64,000 nt of DNA from Bacteroidota bacterium (GCA_963169455.1 CAUJDW010000114.1:1-64000); one strand, 5' to 3'; positions 51,463-61,455 are shown, counted from the stretch's first letter. Notes: generated by a model from the sequence alone, not told the origin. Numbers and translations are program-made.

Positions 51463-54400
51463 ATGAAAACAACCTTGACGCGCAACGCCTCTGTGTTATT
51501 GCTTAACAATATGTTTTCAAAACAGGGGGGGTAATTCTCCTTTTCGTTACTGCCACTATCAGTTGGGGGCAAAACACTGTCCCCTCACATGAAAACAACC
51601 CACTCACAATGGAGGATATTCCGTTGTGTTTCGCCGATATCGCGGATGCTTCAAACTTGCCCATTGTCAAAGTATGGATCAACGTGCATTTCGTGAAAAA
51701 TGGATTGGGGCAAACTTTCCACCCAAGCCTGCCAGGGCAACCTGCTCTGACAGATGGAAATCTTGTCGCAACCCAAATGGTGAATAAAGCCAATGAGTAT
51801 TTTGCCAACTTCCTGCCAAGCCCTACCAGCCTGAGCGATTTTCTGGGAGATGGCCGAATACGGTTTGAATTTTACAGCGAACCCGAAAATGAGCAGGACC
51901 TGCATGGAGGCATCTGGTACTGGGATACTGAACCTGCAACATTTCCTTATGGAGACAAAGCGCTGAATATCATTGTTGTTGACGAAAACACCTCTACAGA
52001 TGGGCAGGCCTGTGGTTTGGGGACGCTATGCTCTTCCCTCCATTTGTATAACTGGTACCAGAAAGTTATCAATAACGGGCAGGAAAACCTGCATTGGGAG
52101 GCGGCAAAGTTTACCATGCACGAACTGGGTCACATCACCGGGCTTTGCCACTCTTTCGATTGCAATGAAGATTGCGCTTCGGTTGACCTGGACACAGAAC
52201 TGGAGTGCAACACCCCGGGAGAAATTTGTGAGAATGGTGGGTGTGGTGACAAACCCAACGATTGTACTGAGGCTTATAATGGCCCAAGCGATAACCTGAT
52301 GGGTTACAACCCTACTCAAAGGTCTCTCACGCCCTGCCAATGGAAAAAATACTACACTGCGCTATATTATGGCCGACCCGAATATGTTACCATTCAATCC
52401 GATTGCGGCCCTTATTCGAATACGCCTGTAAGCATTCCGGCCGGCGCTACTGAGGAATGGGATGGAATTCATGTGATCGAAGGGAACGTCACCATTGAAC
52501 CCGGAGCAACGCTTACGATTAGTTGCCTCGTGTATATGGCGCCGAATACCAACTTCATTGTTCGGCGTGGCGGGAAGCTGGTTATCTGGAACGGGCAGGT
52601 ACGCCGCCTATGTGAAGAACAGCCCTGGGAAGGCATCTGGGTGGAAGGGCATAACGCCAAAGAACAGCCTGCTCCCGACCCCAATATTCCCGCCTCGAGC
52701 TATCCGGATACCGATATCGCTGGCGCTGTTATCATAATTAACTCCGACATCCTGGGCGGTGGGCATGTGCTCACCACCCGCAGTTTTTCCGCCCCTGATA
52801 ACCCGGCTTACTACGGAGGCCTTATCTATGCCGAAAACTCCGGCTTTTGGAACAATAAACGCGTGGCGGAATTCATGCGTTACAACTTGCCCAACAAAAG
52901 CCAATTTATCAACTGCAATTTTGAAGAAGTAGGGGAAGCTATCGAGGGCTCCGCTGGCATATCCATCTGGAATTGCCGGGATATCGAATTTATTGACAAC
53001 ACTTTCCAAAACTTGGATAACTATGGGATACATGGCTGGGATTACGGCGCCAAAATCACATCGGGGAACCGTTTTGAATCTCTGGAAAGAGGAATAGACA
53101 TTTACAATACTTTCCCCCTTTCATCCCATAAAATCCAGGTTGGATCGCAAGGTGAAACGCCCAATTATTTTTCCGGTAATTACCACAGCATCTACGCCGA
53201 ATCAACAGACCTGCTTAATGGGCTTTTAGTCCATAACAATGAATTTTACGACAGCTATTCCAGCATTTACATCGATGGCGAAGCCGCCTATGAAGTCAAA
53301 AAAAACTCCTTTGATATTACCGGAAACAACATTTGGGCAATCAGGTGCGCCGGTACGGAAGGCGATCTGGGAAACGCCATTGAATGCAATTTCTTCCAGC
53401 GTTATAACCTTATGGCAGTGCTGGCGGTGCGGGATAATTCCGGGCTCCAGATAAAATACAATGACTTCAATGACCCACCCACTTTCGGAGATATCATGCT
53501 AACCGGGTCTGCAACCAACTTAGGCCGCCTGAGAGAAAGGCAAGGCGCCCCAGGAGACCCTGCCGCCAATTGCTTCAGCTCTCAGACAAAAGCCATTTTT
53601 ACTAGTAACCAGGTTACCGAAAACTTCACTTATTATGTCCCGGAAGCGGAAGAGAACCCTCCCGCCTGCTTTATACCTACAAGTACAGGGAACTACTCTG
53701 TAGAATTTGTGGACGACTTTGATCCTTTTGACTGCCAATCCAATGGCGGGGGGGAGCTTACGCCTCCTTTCGCCCTGGGAGAGCTGGAGTCAAAACGCCA
53801 GGCCATGGCAACCGCTTATCAGGCCTGGGTGGCGGACCCCGAAAACGGCCAAAAGGAAGCGGATTATTTTCAGGCGCGCCTGGAAAAAGATATCGTGCTG
53901 AAATGGCTGCTTAGGGACGCCATCGACTCTGTCCAATATAGCCAGGCCGAAATTTTGTTGGCAGGAGAGCCGGGGCCCAAAGCTCAGCGTTGGAAGCTCG
54001 GGCTAAAACTGCTGGCGGAAGATTATGCCGGCGCGGCGGCCGCGCTGCAACAACTACCCCAGCAAACGCAGGCTGAACAATACTTCACCTATATCATGGG
54101 CGTTAATATCCAGCGGCTGCAATCCGAAGGTAATTTCACCTTAAGCGCATCTCAGGAAAACCAGTTACTGGAGATAGCTCATTCCGAATCGAGTTACCGT
54201 TCCTACGCACGCTCCTTACTTAACCTGCTTAAAGGAGCCCTGTTTGAACCGGATGAGATCTCTTTTGAGGAGTATGAAGAACAACAGCACTTTTTACCCC
54301 CTTCAACTCCGGCAGTATCAAAGTACCAGGTATTTCCCAACCCCGCAACCAAACAAATTCAAATACAGTATCCATCCGGTGCAGAAGGTGCAACTCTTGA

Positions 54401-54563
54401 GATTATTCCTATTAGTGGCGGGAATAATAAGTACCGCTATACGCTTGAAGCAGATAGCTTGCTCCAGTTAGACACAAGTGGTTTTCCAAATGGGGTATAT
54501 ATCATTCGAATTCGCAGAGGGGCTTTAGTCCTTCACCAGGAAAAGGCCATCATATTACAGTAA
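51463..54563 (+). CDS. T9SS-sorted metalloprotease-like beta-helix protein, signal peptide frameshifted
   Basis: The continuous frame from ATG 51609 gives 984 residues. A zinc-protease motif HELGHITGLCHSF lies near residue 175 with downstream Met-turn-like DNLMGYNP, as in M43-like metalloproteases. A right-handed beta-helix region (about 280-640; FINCNFEEVG, SIWNCRDIEFIDNTFQNL) follows, and the end carries a T9SS tail (KYQVFPNPATKQIQIQYP). The frame upstream of 51609 encodes VILLFVTATISWGQ, a signal peptide core, but its ATG (51463 or 51511) is in another frame across a seven-G run at 51525-51531. With eight G the signal would be intact. Confidence 0.85.
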
Positions 54564-54573
54564 AGCGAACACA

Positions 54574-56154
54574 ATGAAAATGAATACAGCCCGATATATT
54601 CTCATATTTATAGCCCTTGTCTGTTTCTCCGTTGCCCAGGCCCAAAATTACTTCAGCAAAAACATTGACCTGGACAATGACAATGATTCCGGGCTTCGAA
54701 TTTTTGAAATTCCGGATGGACTTCTGATCCTTGTCGGAGCTTACTGCCATAGCAGCCAAAGCCAATGCACCAAACTCTTTAAGGCTGACACTAATGGCAA
54801 TATCATCTGGAGAAAAAACTGGTTGGATTTCAAGCCGCCCAACCTCAATGCCATTCTTCTTGAAGACACCAGCATCCTCCTGCTTACGCGCTCCGTTGCC
54901 CCTCTTCCCAACCGTATCCGGGTTACCCGCCTCAACATGGAGGGAGAGGTGCTGCAAGAATGGGCCTTTGGTGAAGAGCTGGAATTCGAGATCCCTTTCG
55001 GGATAACCCCTTTTGGGGATGAATACGTGATCTTCGGCGCTTTGCTCCCTCCCGGGCAGGCGCCGTCTACTGGCTTTCAGTTGTACTTCAACCAGCAATT
55101 CGAACTGCAAAACAGCCTGTTTTTTGAAGAAAACGCTCCTTTGGGAATAGTCGCCGAAACCGACCTCATACCCACACAGGGTAACAGGCTACTCGGCGCC
55201 AATGTTACCGGCTTTGTCGGCGAAGTGGAAGGTATCCTGACCATGCTCGACAGCAGCGGGCAGGTGGTATGGCAAAGGGGGTTACCCATAGTCGACCCAG
55301 AAAGCAACTTCCTCAGCGTCCTCGAACTGGATAACGGCAATCTGGCCGCCGGCTGGTTCTATGATCTGGAAATGGCGGAGTACCCCCTGTCAGACATGGG
55401 AACGGTAATCTACGGCCTTTCGCCGGATGGGGATTCCCTCTGGGCGCACTACTACCTGACCTTTGAGACGGACGTGAAGCTCGTCTATGAACTCGACAAG
55501 GCCGCCAATGGCGACATCATCGGCTCCGGTTTTGCCTGGAAAAAGATTGAAGCAAGCCTGCCCCCTGCCTTCATCGGCTGGATATTCCGGATGTCGCCGC
55601 AGGGCGAGCCGATCTGGGACCGCTACATTTACGACGCGCGCTCGCCAAAGCGAGACGCCTGGCTGCAAAGCGCCACTGAGCTGCCCAACGGCGACCTGCT
55701 CTTTACGGGTTCTTATGCTGACACCTTGACTATAGATGGGAATGTAGTGAGGAATACAGACGTCTGGCTGGTAAGAGTGGACAGCAATGGCTGCCTCACC
55801 CCCGGCTGCGCCGATTTGCAGGTGGTAACGGACACCGGCATTGTGCAAATAACCGCAACAAAAGACAGGCCCCGGGAAGAAGCCGCCCAGGGCGGCCCTT
55901 TCCGTTTGTTCCCCAACCCTGCCAGTGGGGAAGTATTCCTATCTGCCCCGGCCGAAGCGGCCAGGCCCTTCGAGCACCTTGAATTGCGCTTGTTCAGCGC
56001 TTTGGGCCAGCCGGTGCTGAACCGCCGCTGGCAGCGCTGGCTGCCGGGGCGGCAGGAGGCTATTGATGTCAGCCGCCTGCCGCCGGGCTTGTACACCTGG
56101 GTGCTGGCCACTTCCGAGGGGTGGCTGCAGAGTGGGAAGCTGGTGGTTTGGTGA
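54574..56154 (+). CDS. T9SS-sorted secreted protein
   Basis: A 526-residue protein with signal peptide (MNTARYILIFIALVCFSVAQA) and about six blade-like repeats of beta strands (LLILVGAYCHSSQ, LFKADTNGNIIWRKNW, YVIFGALLPPG, MLDSSGQVVWQRGLP, GDIIGSGFAWK, LLFTGSYADTLTIDG), which suggests a beta propeller. The C-terminal tail FRLFPNPASGEVFL to LQSGKLVVW is the T9SS sorting signal. It starts 10 bases after the protease gene, so the pair is probably co-expressed. Confidence 0.85.
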   Translation: MKMNTARYILIFIALVCFSVAQAQNYFSKNIDLDNDNDSGLRIFEIPDGLLILVGAYCHSSQSQCTKLFKADTNGNIIWRKNWLDFKPPNLNAILLEDTSILLLTRSVAPLPNRIRVTRLNMEGEVLQEWAFGEELEFEIPFGITPFGDEYVIFGALLPPGQAPSTGFQLYFNQQFELQNSLFFEENAPLGIVAETDLIPTQGNRLLGANVTGFVGEVEGILTMLDSSGQVVWQRGLPIVDPESNFLSVLELDNGNLAAGWFYDLEMAEYPLSDMGTVIYGLSPDGDSLWAHYYLTFETDVKLVYELDKAANGDIIGSGFAWKKIEASLPPAFIGWIFRMSPQGEPIWDRYIYDARSPKRDAWLQSATELPNGDLLFTGSYADTLTIDGNVVRNTDVWLVRVDSNGCLTPGCADLQVVTDTGIVQITATKDRPREEAAQGGPFRLFPNPASGEVFLSAPAEAARPFEHLELRLFSALGQPVLNRRWQRWLPGRQEAIDVSRLPPGLYTWVLATSEGWLQSGKLVVW

Positions 56155-56184
56155 GCAGGGCCATGGCGGGGCTTGTGCCGTATG

Positions 56185-56218
56185 CCAGTTAGGCTAAACT
56201 TCGGAAGTTTAACACTGG
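56185..56218. other. Hairpin between convergent genes
   Basis: CCAGT (56185-56189) with ACTGG (56214-56218) encloses TAAACTTC (56195-56202) and GAAGTTTA (56204-56211). It lies between the stop of the secreted protein and the convergent GlxA-type gene and may act for both, without a T-run. Confidence 0.5.
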
Positions 56219-56253
56219 TTATCCCTCAGTGAAGGATTTCCGGATGTGGCCCC

Positions 56254-57240
56254 TCATCGCGTGTTATATCGCTCCCGGTACGCCCCCGGCGTCAGCCCGG
56301 CCACTTTTTTAAACACATCGCGGAACGCTTTGGCATCGCCATAGCCCACGTCGTACATCACTTCACTGATGTTCTTCCGCTCCGCTTCGAGGCTGCGTTT
56401 TGCCGCTTCAATTTTCACCCGTTGGATGTATTCGATGACGGTGTTGCTGGTTGCGGCTTTGAAGCGGCGCTCAAAGCTGCGGCGCCCGAGAGCCGCCATG
56501 CCGGCCAGTTCGTCCACCGTGAATTTTTCGGTGAAATTATTTTCGATGTACTCCTGTATCTGCCTGATCTCTTCGTCGCCGTGTGACTTTTGCCCCTGGA
56601 AGACGGCAAAGGCCGACTGGCTTTCCCGGCCGATGTCCAGCGCAAAAAATTTGGCGGCATGGATGGCTATGGCGCGGCCGGCGTATTTTTCCACCAGGTG
56701 CAGCAGCAGGTTCCAGAAGCTGCTGGCCCCACCGCTGGAATAGAGGCGGCCTTCCTCGGTGACGATGCGGCCATCCACCAATTCGGCCTGCGGGTACATA
56801 GCGCGGAACTGGTTGGCGAAAAGCCAGTGGGTGCTGCATTTTTTGCCGTCCAGCAGCCCGGTTTTACCCAGGAGGAAAGCGCCGGTGCAAAGGGACGCCA
56901 CCTCCGCCCCATGGCGGTATTGCCGGACAATCCACGGCACGAGATCTTTGTTTTTTTCCAGAGCCGCCTCAAAATCGCCGAAGAGGGCGGGGATAATGAT
57001 AAGGCCGGCATGCTCCACCTCATCCAGCAGCAGCCCGGGGTGGGCGGAGAAGTGGCCGTCGGCCAGTTTCACCTCTTTTTTTGCCCCGACGAGCTTCACG
57101 TCAAAAAGGGCCGGTTTGCCGGCGGCCTGCAAAAAGTTGTTCACCACCGAAAACATATACCTGGGCCCGTCAATGGTTTGTATAACAGCGGATTCGGGAA
57201 CGAGGATGGAGATGTTTTTTTTGGCTTCTTCCAATCGCAA
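56254..57240 (-). CDS. GlxA family transcriptional regulator
   Basis: A 328-residue protein with an N-terminal DJ-1/PfpI-like domain (about 1-190; the elbow Cys in VASLCTGAFLLGKTGLLDG and CSTHW) and a C-terminal AraC-type double helix-turn-helix (RRSFERRFKAATSNTVIEYI, MYDVGYGDAKAFRDVFKKVA). The PfpI half probably senses a metabolite and the helix-turn-helix binds DNA. It is divergently arranged with the DUF1801/VOC genes, which it may regulate. Confidence 0.92.
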   Translation of the reverse strand: MRLEEAKKNISILVPESAVIQTIDGPRYMFSVVNNFLQAAGKPALFDVKLVGAKKEVKLADGHFSAHPGLLLDEVEHAGLIIIPALFGDFEAALEKNKDLVPWIVRQYRHGAEVASLCTGAFLLGKTGLLDGKKCSTHWLFANQFRAMYPQAELVDGRIVTEEGRLYSSGGASSFWNLLLHLVEKYAGRAIAIHAAKFFALDIGRESQSAFAVFQGQKSHGDEEIRQIQEYIENNFTEKFTVDELAGMAALGRRSFERRFKAATSNTVIEYIQRVKIEAAKRSLEAERKNISEVMYDVGYGDAKAFRDVFKKVAGLTPGAYRERYNTR

Positions 57241-57331
57241 CGGAAGCGCCGGAGAATGGAATGCTTCTTTAGCTATGGCCTGAATCGGGTTTTAGAAACC
57301 CCAATTTACTATTAGCTTTCGAAAAAAGCAC

Positions 57332-57443
57332 TTTTTTAAAACAAAAAGTTTGTCGCAATCGCCCCTTTCTTTGTCGGAAATGGCTATTTTGAGCGGTTTT
57401 AAAACATTTTATCTTTGTGTCGTTCATTTTTTAAAACAAAAAG
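57332..57443. repeat. Pair of 17-bp direct repeats
   Basis: TTTTTTAAAACAAAAAG occurs at 57332-57348 and 57427-57443; the second copy abuts the ATG of the DUF1801 gene. They lie in the divergent control region and might be operator sites of the GlxA-type protein, or chance AT-rich matches. Confidence 0.5.
57387..57417 (+). promoter_or_regulatory. Candidate promoter TTTTG-N18-TATCTTTG
   Basis: TTTTG (57387-57391) and TATCTTTG (57410-57417) are 18 bases apart, an almost ideal Bacteroidota pair, 26 bases before the ATG at 57444. Confidence 0.7.
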
Positions 57444-57824
57444 ATGAAGAAGCCCGAAAGCGTCGATGAATACCTATCCGATTTCCCGGAGGCCACCCGC
57501 CTCATACTGGAAAAAATAAGGGCGGTGATCAAAGCGGTTGCGCCGGAAGCGGAGGAGTCCTTCAGTTACGGCATGCCGGCCTATAAATTGAATGGCCGCC
57601 CGCTGGTATATTTTGCAGGCTATGAAAAGCACATCGGCTTTTACGCCACCCCGACGGGCCATGCGGCATTTTCGGAAGAGCTGTCGAAGTACAAGCAGGG
57701 AAAAGGCTCGGTGCAGTTCCCGGTCAATGAGCCGATGCCGTTGGATTTGATCTCCAGGATCGTGAAATTTCGGGCGGAAGAGAACCTGGGGAGCACGAAG
57801 AACAAAAAATCACCCGACTGTTAA
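57444..57824 (+). CDS. DUF1801 (YdhG-like) protein
   Basis: A 126-residue protein with VDEYLSDFPEATRLILEKIR, PEAEESFSYGMPAYKLNG and YFAGYEKHIGFYATP, the full YdhG/DUF1801 signature. Members may bind iron or act as chaperones, without a proven reaction. First gene of a forward cluster with two VOC-type genes. A second, shorter member is at 8696. Confidence 0.9.
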   Translation: MKKPESVDEYLSDFPEATRLILEKIRAVIKAVAPEAEESFSYGMPAYKLNGRPLVYFAGYEKHIGFYATPTGHAAFSEELSKYKQGKGSVQFPVNEPMPLDLISRIVKFRAEENLGSTKNKKSPDC

Positions 57825-57844
57825 CCAATAAAATCTGAAACGAC

Positions 57845-58285
57845 ATGGCAAGCGTTAGCACTTACCTGAATTTTTCTGACAACACCGAAGAGGTATTCAA
57901 CTTTTACAAGTCCGTATTCGGCGGCGAGTTCCACGGCGGCATCAGCCGCTTTGGAGACGCCCCGCCACAGCCGGGCCGGCCGCCCCTTTCCGACGAACTG
58001 AAAAACAAGGTGATGCACATCGCGTTGCCCATTCTCGGCGGCGCCCATGTGCTGATGGGCACGGATGCGCCGAAGGAATTCGGCTTCGAAGTGCATTTCG
58101 GCAACAATTTTTACATCAGCCTCTCGCCCGACACCCGCCAGGAAACCAAAAGGCTGTTCGATGCCCTGTCGGAAGGCGGAACAGTGACGATGGAATTGCA
58201 GGATATGTTCTGGGGGGCATACTATGGAAGCTGCACCGACAAGTACGGCGTGCAGTGGATGCTCAATTGCGAGCAGGCCGCATAA
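57845..58285 (+). CDS. VOC family (PhnB-like) protein
   Basis: A 146-residue protein with the PhnB/glyoxalase fold: STYLNFSDNTEEVFNFYKSV, MHIALPILGGAHVLMGTDAP and WGAYYGSCTDKYGVQWMLNC. The His and Glu positions of the fold are partly retained. Members often have unknown substrates. It is 20 bases after the DUF1801 gene and 32 before the VOC fusion, so an operon is likely. Confidence 0.9.
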   Translation: MASVSTYLNFSDNTEEVFNFYKSVFGGEFHGGISRFGDAPPQPGRPPLSDELKNKVMHIALPILGGAHVLMGTDAPKEFGFEVHFGNNFYISLSPDTRQETKRLFDALSEGGTVTMELQDMFWGAYYGSCTDKYGVQWMLNCEQAA

Positions 58286-58317
58286 CAATTTCACCCTAAA
58301 TTCAATCCAGCGGAATT

Positions 58318-59610
58318 ATGTCAGGCAAACAAAAAATCACCCCTTACCTTTGGTTTGACGCACAGGCGGAAGAAGCCGCCGGTTTTTATACTTCCATTTT
58401 CCCGGATTCGGGAATTGGCAAAAAGCATCGCCAGGGCGATGCCGTCCTGGCCGTCGAGTTCTTTCTCTCCGGCCAGGCCTTCACGGCCCTGAACGGCGGG
58501 CCGATGTTCACTTTTAACCCATCCGTATCCTTTTACACCATTTGCGAAAGCGAAGCGGAAATCGGCCGGGCCTGGGAAAAGTTGTCGGAAGGCGGAAAGG
58601 CGCTGATGCCACTCGGCACATACCCATGGAGCGAAAAATACGGCTGGGTGCAGGACAAATACGGCCTATCCTGGCAGTTGACTCTGGGTAAAATATCGGA
58701 GGTTGGGCAGAAAATTTCGCCCGTGCTGATGTTCACCGACAAACAACAGGGAAGGGCAGAAGAAGCCATAAATTTTTACACCTCCATATTTGAAGATTCC
58801 GGGCTCAACCTTCTGGCAAAATACGAGGAAGGGGAAGGCGACCCCGCTGCCGGAACCGTCAAGCACGCGCAGTTCCGGCTCGATGGCCAAATTTTTATGG
58901 CCATGGACAGCAGCATCATGCACGGTTTTGGCTTCAACGAGGCCATTTCATTCCTCGTGGACTGCAACACGCAGGCGGAGGTGGACTATTATTGGGAAAA
59001 ACTCACCGCCGGCGGAGAGGAAATGATGTGCGCCTGGCTGAAAGACAAATTCGGGGTGGTTTGGCAAATCGTGCCCGATGAACTCATCCGGCTGATCACC
59101 GACCCCGACCCCGCCCGCGCCCAAAGGGCCGCCGGCGCCATGATGCAGATGCGGAAGATCGACATCGAAAAAATGCGCCGGGCCGCCGATGATGACAGCC
59201 GGACAGTCATTACGGTGCAGGCAACCGTACCCGCCCCCCTCGAAAAGGTATGGGAAATGTGGACGCAGCCCGAGCACATCACGAACTGGAATTTCGCCAG
59301 CGGCGACTGGCATTCGCCCCGCGCCGAAAATGATTTAAGGCCGGGCGGAAAATTCAGTTACCGGATGGAGGCAAAGGACGGCAGCATGGGCTTTGATTTC
59401 AGCGGCGCCTATACCGCAGTCAATGAACCCAAAAACCTGGAGTTCACGATCGACGACGGCCGCAAGGTGCAGGTTCATTTTTCGGTGGTGGACGGCGGCA
59501 CTTTTGTCATGGAAAATTTCGAAGCGGAAAATACGAACCCGGTGGAGATGCAAAGGCAGGGCTGGCAGGCTATCCTGGATAATTTCAGGAGATATGTGGA
59601 GGGAAGGTAA
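58318..59610 (+). CDS. Fusion of two PhnB-like VOC domains with a SRPBCC (AHSA1-like) domain
   Basis: A 430-residue protein with three modules. Residues 1-120 are a first PhnB-like domain (ITPYLWFDAQAEEAAGFYTS, GLSWQLTLGK). Residues 130-262 are a second (SPVLMFTDKQQGRAEEAINF, FGVVWQIVPDELI). Residues 290-430 are an AHSA1-type SRPBCC domain (VQATVPAPLEKVWEMWTQPE, GFDFSGAYTAVNEPKNLEFT). These families usually occur as separate small proteins, often in one operon, so the fusion suggests that they work on one ligand. No frameshift. Confidence 0.88.
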   Translation: MSGKQKITPYLWFDAQAEEAAGFYTSIFPDSGIGKKHRQGDAVLAVEFFLSGQAFTALNGGPMFTFNPSVSFYTICESEAEIGRAWEKLSEGGKALMPLGTYPWSEKYGWVQDKYGLSWQLTLGKISEVGQKISPVLMFTDKQQGRAEEAINFYTSIFEDSGLNLLAKYEEGEGDPAAGTVKHAQFRLDGQIFMAMDSSIMHGFGFNEAISFLVDCNTQAEVDYYWEKLTAGGEEMMCAWLKDKFGVVWQIVPDELIRLITDPDPARAQRAAGAMMQMRKIDIEKMRRAADDDSRTVITVQATVPAPLEKVWEMWTQPEHITNWNFASGDWHSPRAENDLRPGGKFSYRMEAKDGSMGFDFSGAYTAVNEPKNLEFTIDDGRKVQVHFSVVDGGTFVMENFEAENTNPVEMQRQGWQAILDNFRRYVEGR

Positions 59611-59642
59611 CTATCCGGCACTCCTGCGTGTTGAATAATAAT
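59607..59642. repeat. Degenerate palindrome, GTAACTATT family copy 3
   Basis: Aligned with 13697-13732, 28 of 36 bases match, including CCTGCGTG at 59623-59630. It overlaps the stop codon of the VOC fusion gene: the TAA belongs to the repeat GTAACT. The palindromic pairing is partly lost. Confidence 0.55.
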
Positions 59643-59667
59643 CAGATGAATTGAAAACGATCAAATC

Positions 59668-61455
59668 ATGATTAGGGTTTTGTTTTGGCTGGCGGCAGCC
59701 ATTGTGTTGGCCCTGCTGGCCGTAAGCTGCACCAAAGACGAAGCCCTCGACTCCGTCTCTTACCCTGAAAATCAAACAGCGATCACGGTACCTGCTTCCT
59801 CCCTCGAATTCCGCAACGATCCTTCCACCCCCACCACACCCGAAGAACGGGCGGCCCTGATGGCCCTCTACAATGCTACCGATGGCGAACACTGGACGAA
59901 CCGCGACAACTGGGGCATCGGCGACCCCTGTATGAATTCCTGGAACGGCGTGCACTGCTCCCAGGGAAGAGTGGAATTGCTGATACTTGAAAACAACAAT
60001 CTGAACGGTACGTTACCAGCCTCGATTGGAGGCCTGGTTCATCTTCGGCAACTGAATCTGGGCTATTGCCAACTGCATGGGGCCATTCCGCCGGAGATCG
60101 GGAACCTTGCTGAATTAAGGATACTTTACCTGGCCGTCAATCAGCTGAGCGGTCCTATCCCCGCTTCCTTGGGCCAGCTGTCCAAACTGGAGCATCTGGG
60201 GCTGGACTGGAATCAACTTGGCGGCGCCATCCCGCCGGAGCTGGGGAATTTGCCGAACTTGCTGGTTTTAAACCTGAACAACAATCAACTGACAGGGCTT
60301 ATTCCGCCGCAGTTGGGCAGTTTGTCCATGCTTCAGGGGTTTTCCATTTTTAAAAACCAGATTTCCGGAAGCATCCCGCCCGAACTGGGCAACCTGAGCA
60401 ATCTGGAATCGCTGGATTTGAGGGAAAACCAACTTAGCGGCCCGCTTCCGCCCCAGTTGGGAAACCTGGCCAGCCTGAAAGGCGCCAACCTGGCTCAGAA
60501 TCAACTTTCCGGAGCCATCCCCCCCGAATTTTGTAACCTGCATGAGCTGGAATACCTGAACATGCAAAACAACCAACTGGCCGGGCCGCTTCCGGCGCAG
60601 ATTGGGAATCTGGCGAAATTAAGGGAGCTTTTTCTCGATGAGAACCAGATCGACGGCCCTATCCCGGCCTCGATGGGGGATTTGTCCAGCCTCGAAATTG
60701 TTTATTTAAAACTCAATCAACTCAGCGGGAATCTCCCGCCGCAATTGGGGGATTTATCCAACCTGAAAGTGATAGAACTCAATGACAACCAATTGAGCGG
60801 AGAAATCCCTGTCGAATTGGGCAACCTCAGTAAGCTTGAGTTTCTGGCGTTGCAATCCAACAGCTTCAGCGGCAATATACCAGCTGAGTTGGGAGATTTA
60901 TCCAGGCTCGGCTACCTGAACCTTTCCGGCAATCAGCTTACCGGCCCTATTCCGCCTGAATTGGCCAACTTAAGCTACCTGGAGACACTCTGGTTGAGCA
61001 ACAACCAATTGGCCGGCATTATCCCTCCAGGATTCGGCAATTTGACCCGCCTTGAGTGGTTTTTGATTGAAAACAACCAGATCAGCGGCTGCTACCCTCC
61101 CGATTTGAAAAACCTCTGCGGGAAACAGGTGGCCACCTACGGCAACAGCCTGCCCGCCTGGGACGAATTCTGCGCCACCAATGCCGGAATGTGCGACCCG
61201 CTGGAAGCCCTGCGGGAATCCGTACTGGAACTGATAAGCCAGGGTGTACTGAACGGGCCCAACGGCAATGGCCTGCTGCCGCAGATCAACAACATCGAAC
61301 GCAAGATCGAACAGGGGAAAACCAGTGTGGCCATCAGTATGCTCAACAGCCTGATCCAGCATGTGCAGGGCCTGATGTCGGCCGGCATCCTGACTGAGCC
61401 CCAGGGGCAGTTGCTGATCGGTTACGCACAAATGGAGATTGAACTGCTTGGATAA
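59668..61455 (+). CDS. Leucine-rich-repeat lipoprotein with FIMAH C-terminus
   Basis: A 595-residue protein with lipobox AVSC. An N-terminal cap (ALMALYNATDGEHWTNRDNW, WNGVHC) is followed by about 16 repeats of 24 residues of the plant type (NQLSGPIPASLGQLSKLEHL). After a Cys cap (CYPPDLKNLCGKQ) the last 80 residues (VLELISQGVLNGPNGNG to LLIGYAQMEIELLG) match the FIMAH helical domain. It is a surface-anchored binding protein; the ligand is not visible. Confidence 0.92.
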   Translation: MIRVLFWLAAAIVLALLAVSCTKDEALDSVSYPENQTAITVPASSLEFRNDPSTPTTPEERAALMALYNATDGEHWTNRDNWGIGDPCMNSWNGVHCSQGRVELLILENNNLNGTLPASIGGLVHLRQLNLGYCQLHGAIPPEIGNLAELRILYLAVNQLSGPIPASLGQLSKLEHLGLDWNQLGGAIPPELGNLPNLLVLNLNNNQLTGLIPPQLGSLSMLQGFSIFKNQISGSIPPELGNLSNLESLDLRENQLSGPLPPQLGNLASLKGANLAQNQLSGAIPPEFCNLHELEYLNMQNNQLAGPLPAQIGNLAKLRELFLDENQIDGPIPASMGDLSSLEIVYLKLNQLSGNLPPQLGDLSNLKVIELNDNQLSGEIPVELGNLSKLEFLALQSNSFSGNIPAELGDLSRLGYLNLSGNQLTGPIPPELANLSYLETLWLSNNQLAGIIPPGFGNLTRLEWFLIENNQISGCYPPDLKNLCGKQVATYGNSLPAWDEFCATNAGMCDPLEALRESVLELISQGVLNGPNGNGLLPQINNIERKIEQGKTSVAISMLNSLIQHVQGLMSAGILTEPQGQLLIGYAQMEIELLG

